64,000 bases of DNA. Source: an uncultured Clostridia bacterium. GTDB lineage: Bacteria > Bacillota > Clostridia > Christensenellales > Borkfalkiaceae. Within the stretch, counting starts at the first letter, position 1, and every line of letters starts with the position of its first letter. A program made the position numbers and the translations under genes. Where the stretch lies: the NCBI GenBank assembly GCA_947087265.1, contig CAMUBY010000001.1, forward strand, positions 62,001-126,000, given 5' to 3'. Below are positions 61,168-64,000 of this stretch, piece after piece. The notes beneath the pieces are model-generated. The model was not told the origin of the DNA. It made no database searches and saw only the letters and a program-made list of their open reading frames with translations.

Positions 61168-62001
61168 ATGCGTTCGCCGCAGGAAATCTGGGAAAACATC
61201 AAAAACGCCGTTCTCGGTATTCCGGATAACTGGTTTATCGTTTTCGAGGCAATCTTTATATTTGCGGTCGTTTACTTCGTATTGAAAACGCTTTACGATA
61301 ACGGCGCGAAAAAAGCCGTTGCCGTTTATCTGGTTTTACTGTTGCTGACGGGCGCGATTGCGCTCTTTCAGGAACATTTCAGCGCGGCGTTGTTCTATGT
61401 GGTATTTTTGATTATATCGCTGTTCTTCCTCATGCTGTTCCATACCGAAATCAAACGCCTTTTGTGGAACACTTCTCCCCGTCACGGAGGAGCGTTGCAC
61501 GAATCTGCCGCGAAAACGACGGCGGTGAGCGCGCGCGCCGAAGAATATATTACCGACATCGTAAAAGCGGTGCAGAACCTTTCCAAAAACAATACGGGCG
61601 CGCTGATTGTGCTATCAAACGGCAACCTTCCCCATAACATTATCGATAGCGGCGTTACGTTAAACGCCAACATTTCCAGCCAGCTCATCGAAGGAATTTT
61701 CATCAACAAAGCGCCCTTGCACGACGGCGCAATGGTTATTCTCGGCGATAAAATTCAGGCGGCGGGTTGTTTCCTTCCGCTCACGCAGCGCGAATTTCCC
61801 AAAGACTACGGCACGCGTCACCGCGCCGGTATCGGGGTGACCGAAGTGGCGGACGTATCCACCATCATCGTTTCCGAGGAAACGGGTATCGTATCCGTCG
61901 TGAAACTCGGAAAAATTACGCGTTATATCGATTCCGAGAATTTGAAACGGTTTTTACGCGAATACTATTGGAAAGAATTTAATACGGAGAGGAAACGGTA
62001 A
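61168..62001 (+). CDS. cdaA: Diadenylate cyclase CdaA
   Basis: A 277-residue c-di-AMP synthase condensing two ATP. Three N-terminal transmembrane helices (about 20-100) precede the DAC domain with both signature motifs, Asp186-Gly-Ala (LHDGAMVI) and Arg217-His-Arg219 (GTRHRAGIG). c-di-AMP controls potassium and osmolyte balance and cell-wall homeostasis. AGGAGG precedes the ATG. Usually followed by cdaR and glmM; here a 34-aa membrane protein overlaps its stop by one base and neither cdaR nor glmM follows. Confidence 0.96.
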   Translation: MRSPQEIWENIKNAVLGIPDNWFIVFEAIFIFAVVYFVLKTLYDNGAKKAVAVYLVLLLLTGAIALFQEHFSAALFYVVFLIISLFFLMLFHTEIKRLLWNTSPRHGGALHESAAKTTAVSARAEEYITDIVKAVQNLSKNNTGALIVLSNGNLPHNIIDSGVTLNANISSQLIEGIFINKAPLHDGAMVILGDKIQAAGCFLPLTQREFPKDYGTRHRAGIGVTEVADVSTIIVSEETGIVSVVKLGKITRYIDSENLKRFLREYYWKEFNTERKR

Positions 62002-62105
62002 TGAAATTCAAGAAATTTATGAAAGACCTGTTCACAAAGAGAATTGTCATCAAACTGCTTGCTCTCGTAGCCGCCTTTATCCTTGTGATAATCGTAAACT
62101 GTTAA
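62001..62105 (+). CDS. 34-residue single-helix membrane protein in the cdaR position
   Basis: Starts at an ATG overlapping the cdaA stop (TAATG), with GAGAGG about 8 nt upstream. The N-terminal half is strongly basic (MKFKKFMKDLFTKR) and the rest is one hydrophobic helix ending in Cys. It looks like the N-terminal anchor of CdaR/YbbR proteins, without the extracytoplasmic YbbR domains. Either a reduced CdaR-like partner of CdaA or a decayed cdaR start. Confidence 0.6.
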   Translation: MKFKKFMKDLFTKRIVIKLLALVAAFILVIIVNC

Positions 62106-62109
62106 CGTT

Positions 62110-63276
62110 ATGAAAAACTGTATCCGAATCCCCAGAATTTTAATTCCCGAGGAGGGGTTTGAGAAGTGGTCGGTGATTGCGTGCGACCAGTTTACTTCCG
62201 ACCGCGCCTATTGGGAACGTGTGAAGAATAGCGTAGGAGCCGAACCTTCTACGCTGAATTTTATTCTGCCCGAAGTCTATTTGGGCGAAGAAGACGAAGT
62301 GCGCATCAAAGAAATTCACGAAAATATGTACCGCGCGCTGGAAGAGGAAACGGTGCATAAACTCATGCGCGGGTTTGTGCTTACCGAGCGCACCACCAAA
62401 TCGGGTACGCGGCGCGGTATTGTTGCCGCAATCGATTTGGAAGCATATACTTGTAGCAAGGGGGAAATTTCGCCTATCCGCTCGTCCGAAGAGGTCGTGT
62501 CCTCGCGCCTGCCTGCTCGCGTACGTTTGCGCCGCGGGGCAACGCTCGAATTTCCGCACGCCATGATTTTTTACCAGGATAAGAAAAACCGCGCTGTGAA
62601 AGAACTGCTCGCAGAGGATTTGGAAAAACTCTACGATTTCAAACTCATGGAGGGCGGCGGCAGAATCAAGGGCTATTTCGTGCCCGAATATCTGGCGGCG
62701 GATATCGTAAAAGACTTATATTCGCGCTCGGAGCCGCATTTTGCGGTGGCGGACGGCAATCACTCCGTGGCGGCGGCAAAAGCGTATTGGGAGGAACTCA
62801 AACCCGCGCTCACGAAAGAGGAACAGAGTTATCATCCTGCGCGTTTTACGCTTGTGGAACTTGTAAACCTGTACGACGACGCGGTGGTATTTCACCCCAT
62901 TCACAGATTGCTCAAAGAAATCGATACCGAGGCGTTTTGCAGTTTCTTTACCTCGCGCGTGAAGTGCAAGCGCAAGGGAAACGTGCTCTATCCCGCGTTG
63001 CCGCCCCGCGCACAGACGGTGGAAACGGTGGATTCGGTCGTGGAAGAATTCGTCCGCATAAACGGCGGCAAAATCGACTATATTCACGGCGACAAGGAAC
63101 TTGCCTCGTTTGCAAACGCAGAGGACTGTGCGGGAATTATGCTGGAACCCATCGAGAAAGACGGATTTTTCGACCGTTTGAAGGACGGCGGAAATTTCCC
63201 GAAAAAAACGTTTTCCGTCGGAGAAAGTACGGAGAAACGATATTATTTAGAGGGCAGGGAAATCAGTTATGATTAA
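62110..63276 (+). CDS. DUF1015 family protein
   Basis: A 388-residue soluble protein of the DUF1015 family (COG4198). Recognised by the N-terminal WSVIACDQFTSDRAYW, the central RIKGYFVPE region, and ADGNHSVAAAKAYWE near residue 216. The family is widespread and uncharacterised, sometimes annotated as a ParB-like or SpoOJ-like protein, but no function is established. It starts 4 nt after the 34-aa ORF and overlaps the aspartate kinase start by 8 nt, so all four genes probably share one transcript. Confidence 0.85.
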   Translation: MKNCIRIPRILIPEEGFEKWSVIACDQFTSDRAYWERVKNSVGAEPSTLNFILPEVYLGEEDEVRIKEIHENMYRALEEETVHKLMRGFVLTERTTKSGTRRGIVAAIDLEAYTCSKGEISPIRSSEEVVSSRLPARVRLRRGATLEFPHAMIFYQDKKNRAVKELLAEDLEKLYDFKLMEGGGRIKGYFVPEYLAADIVKDLYSRSEPHFAVADGNHSVAAAKAYWEELKPALTKEEQSYHPARFTLVELVNLYDDAVVFHPIHRLLKEIDTEAFCSFFTSRVKCKRKGNVLYPALPPRAQTVETVDSVVEEFVRINGGKIDYIHGDKELASFANAEDCAGIMLEPIEKDGFFDRLKDGGNFPKKTFSVGESTEKRYYLEGREISYD

Positions 63277-64000
63277 AGTTTGTAAATTCGGCGGAACGTC
63301 CATGGCGGACGGCATGAATATGCGCCGCGTGGCGGAGATTATCCAATCGGATTCCGCGCGTCGCTATGTGGTGGTATCCGCGCCGGGCAAACGGTTCGGC
63401 GGCGACGTGAAAATTACCGACCTGCTCTACGAAACCGCCGAGACTGTGCGCAGTACAGGGAGTACGGGCACGGCGTTTGAAAAAGTAAAGGACCGCTTCC
63501 GCGGTATTGTGAAAGAACTCGGGCTTTCGTTTGACGTAGAATCTTTGCTGCTGGGTACGGAGGCGGAAATATTGCGCGAAAACAGCGCGGACTTTGCGGC
63601 TTCGCGCGGCGAGTATCTTTCCGCACGCGTCATGGCGGAACTTTTGCAGGTGCCGTTCATCGACGCACGCACGGTGGTGAAGTTCGATAGCGAAGGCAAA
63701 TTAGACGGAGAACGCACCTTTCCGCTTCTGCGCGAAGCGTTAAAGGGCAAGCCGCGCGCCGTGGTTTCGGGCTTTTACGGTGAAGACGTAAACGGAAAAG
63801 TCAAGACGTTTTCGCGCGGCGGCAGCGATATTTCGGGCGCGATTGTAGCGCGTGCCGCAGGCGCGGATTTGTACGAGAACTGGACGGACGTTTCGGGTTT
63901 TCTCGCCTGCGACCCCCGTATTGTCAACAATCCCAGCCGCATTGACCAACTCTCTTATAAGGAACTCCGCGAACTTTCCTACATGGGCGCAAACGTATTA
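63269..64000 (+). CDS. Aspartate kinase (partial, runs off the window)
   Basis: The first 244 codons of an aspartokinase, which phosphorylates aspartate at the head of the lysine, threonine and methionine pathway (and diaminopimelate for the wall). KFGGTSM (residues 6-12), VVSAPGK, VSGFYGEDVNGKV and the FSRGGSDISGAIVA active-site motif are clear. The ACT regulatory domains would lie beyond 64000. ATG 63269 overlaps the end of the previous gene (ATGATTAA). Confidence 0.95.
   Translation, partial: MIKVCKFGGTSMADGMNMRRVAEIIQSDSARRYVVVSAPGKRFGGDVKITDLLYETAETVRSTGSTGTAFEKVKDRFRGIVKELGLSFDVESLLLGTEAEILRENSADFAASRGEYLSARVMAELLQVPFIDARTVVKFDSEGKLDGERTFPLLREALKGKPRAVVSGFYGEDVNGKVKTFSRGGSDISGAIVARAAGADLYENWTDVSGFLACDPRIVNNPSRIDQLSYKELRELSYMGANVL

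Overview
The window looks like chromosomal DNA of a spore-forming, Gram-positive-type Firmicute, most likely an uncultured gut-associated member of the Clostridia. The evidence is a spoIIE homologue, a complete gerA-type germinant receptor operon, addAB, cdaA, comEC-holA, many signal-peptidase-II lipoproteins, and sigma-A promoters that often carry an extended TGN -10 box. Placement below class is a guess; base composition looks near 50% GC.

Layout. 0.1-3.8 kb: a membrane protein with RCK-like domains and a RyR-like C-terminus, a small unknown protein and an asparaginase. 3.9-6.3 kb (minus): a zinc-ribbon membrane protein and a lipoprotein. 6.4-12.7 kb: addB-addA. 12.7-20.6 kb: ordinary metabolic genes (GNAT-like acetyltransferase, MalY/PatB-type C-S lyase, a thioredoxin-reductase-like flavoprotein without the NADPH motif), then a probable operon of an alpha/alpha-toroid protein, a purine-type deaminase and a TIR-like protein. 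20.7-22.6 kb (minus): a BspA-type leucine-rich-repeat lipoprotein.

22.8-43.2 kb is the core of the window, an apparent beta-glucan utilisation locus. It has two LytTR response regulator/GHKL histidine kinase pairs, two membrane-anchored GH3 beta-glucosidases with inverted domain order, a GH16 lichenase-type lipoprotein, an esterase lipoprotein, and two large lipoproteins with Ig-like, Cys-rich and carbohydrate-binding-like modules. The promoters of the second GH3 gene and the GH16 gene share the same layout: two 10-bp direct repeats 20 bp apart, with the second repeat ending 9 bp before the -35 box. This fits LytTR-controlled expression.

43.3-51.6 kb: tRNA-Ser, inorganic pyrophosphatase, spoIIE (with a Spo0A-box-like site), an unusual 750-bp region with its own strong promoter, two tiny ORFs and hairpins, and the gerAC-gerAB-gerAA operon. 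51.7-54.6 kb: an acetyltransferase and a surface lipoprotein whose promoter carries nine G residues between -35 and -10, a candidate phase-variable switch. 54.6-57.76 kb: a decayed, AT-richer island next to tRNA-Gln, with a serine recombinase broken by one in-frame stop, a possible restriction-endonuclease remnant and element-derived fragments. 57.8-64 kb: comEC-holA, cdaA with a 34-aa membrane protein where cdaR usually lies, a DUF1015 protein and the start of an aspartate kinase.

If the inferences hold, the kinase/regulator pairs sense an extracellular signal and switch on surface-bound lichenase, which produces oligosaccharides that membrane-tethered beta-glucosidases finish at the cell surface. 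Spo0A may damp part of this on entry into sporulation.
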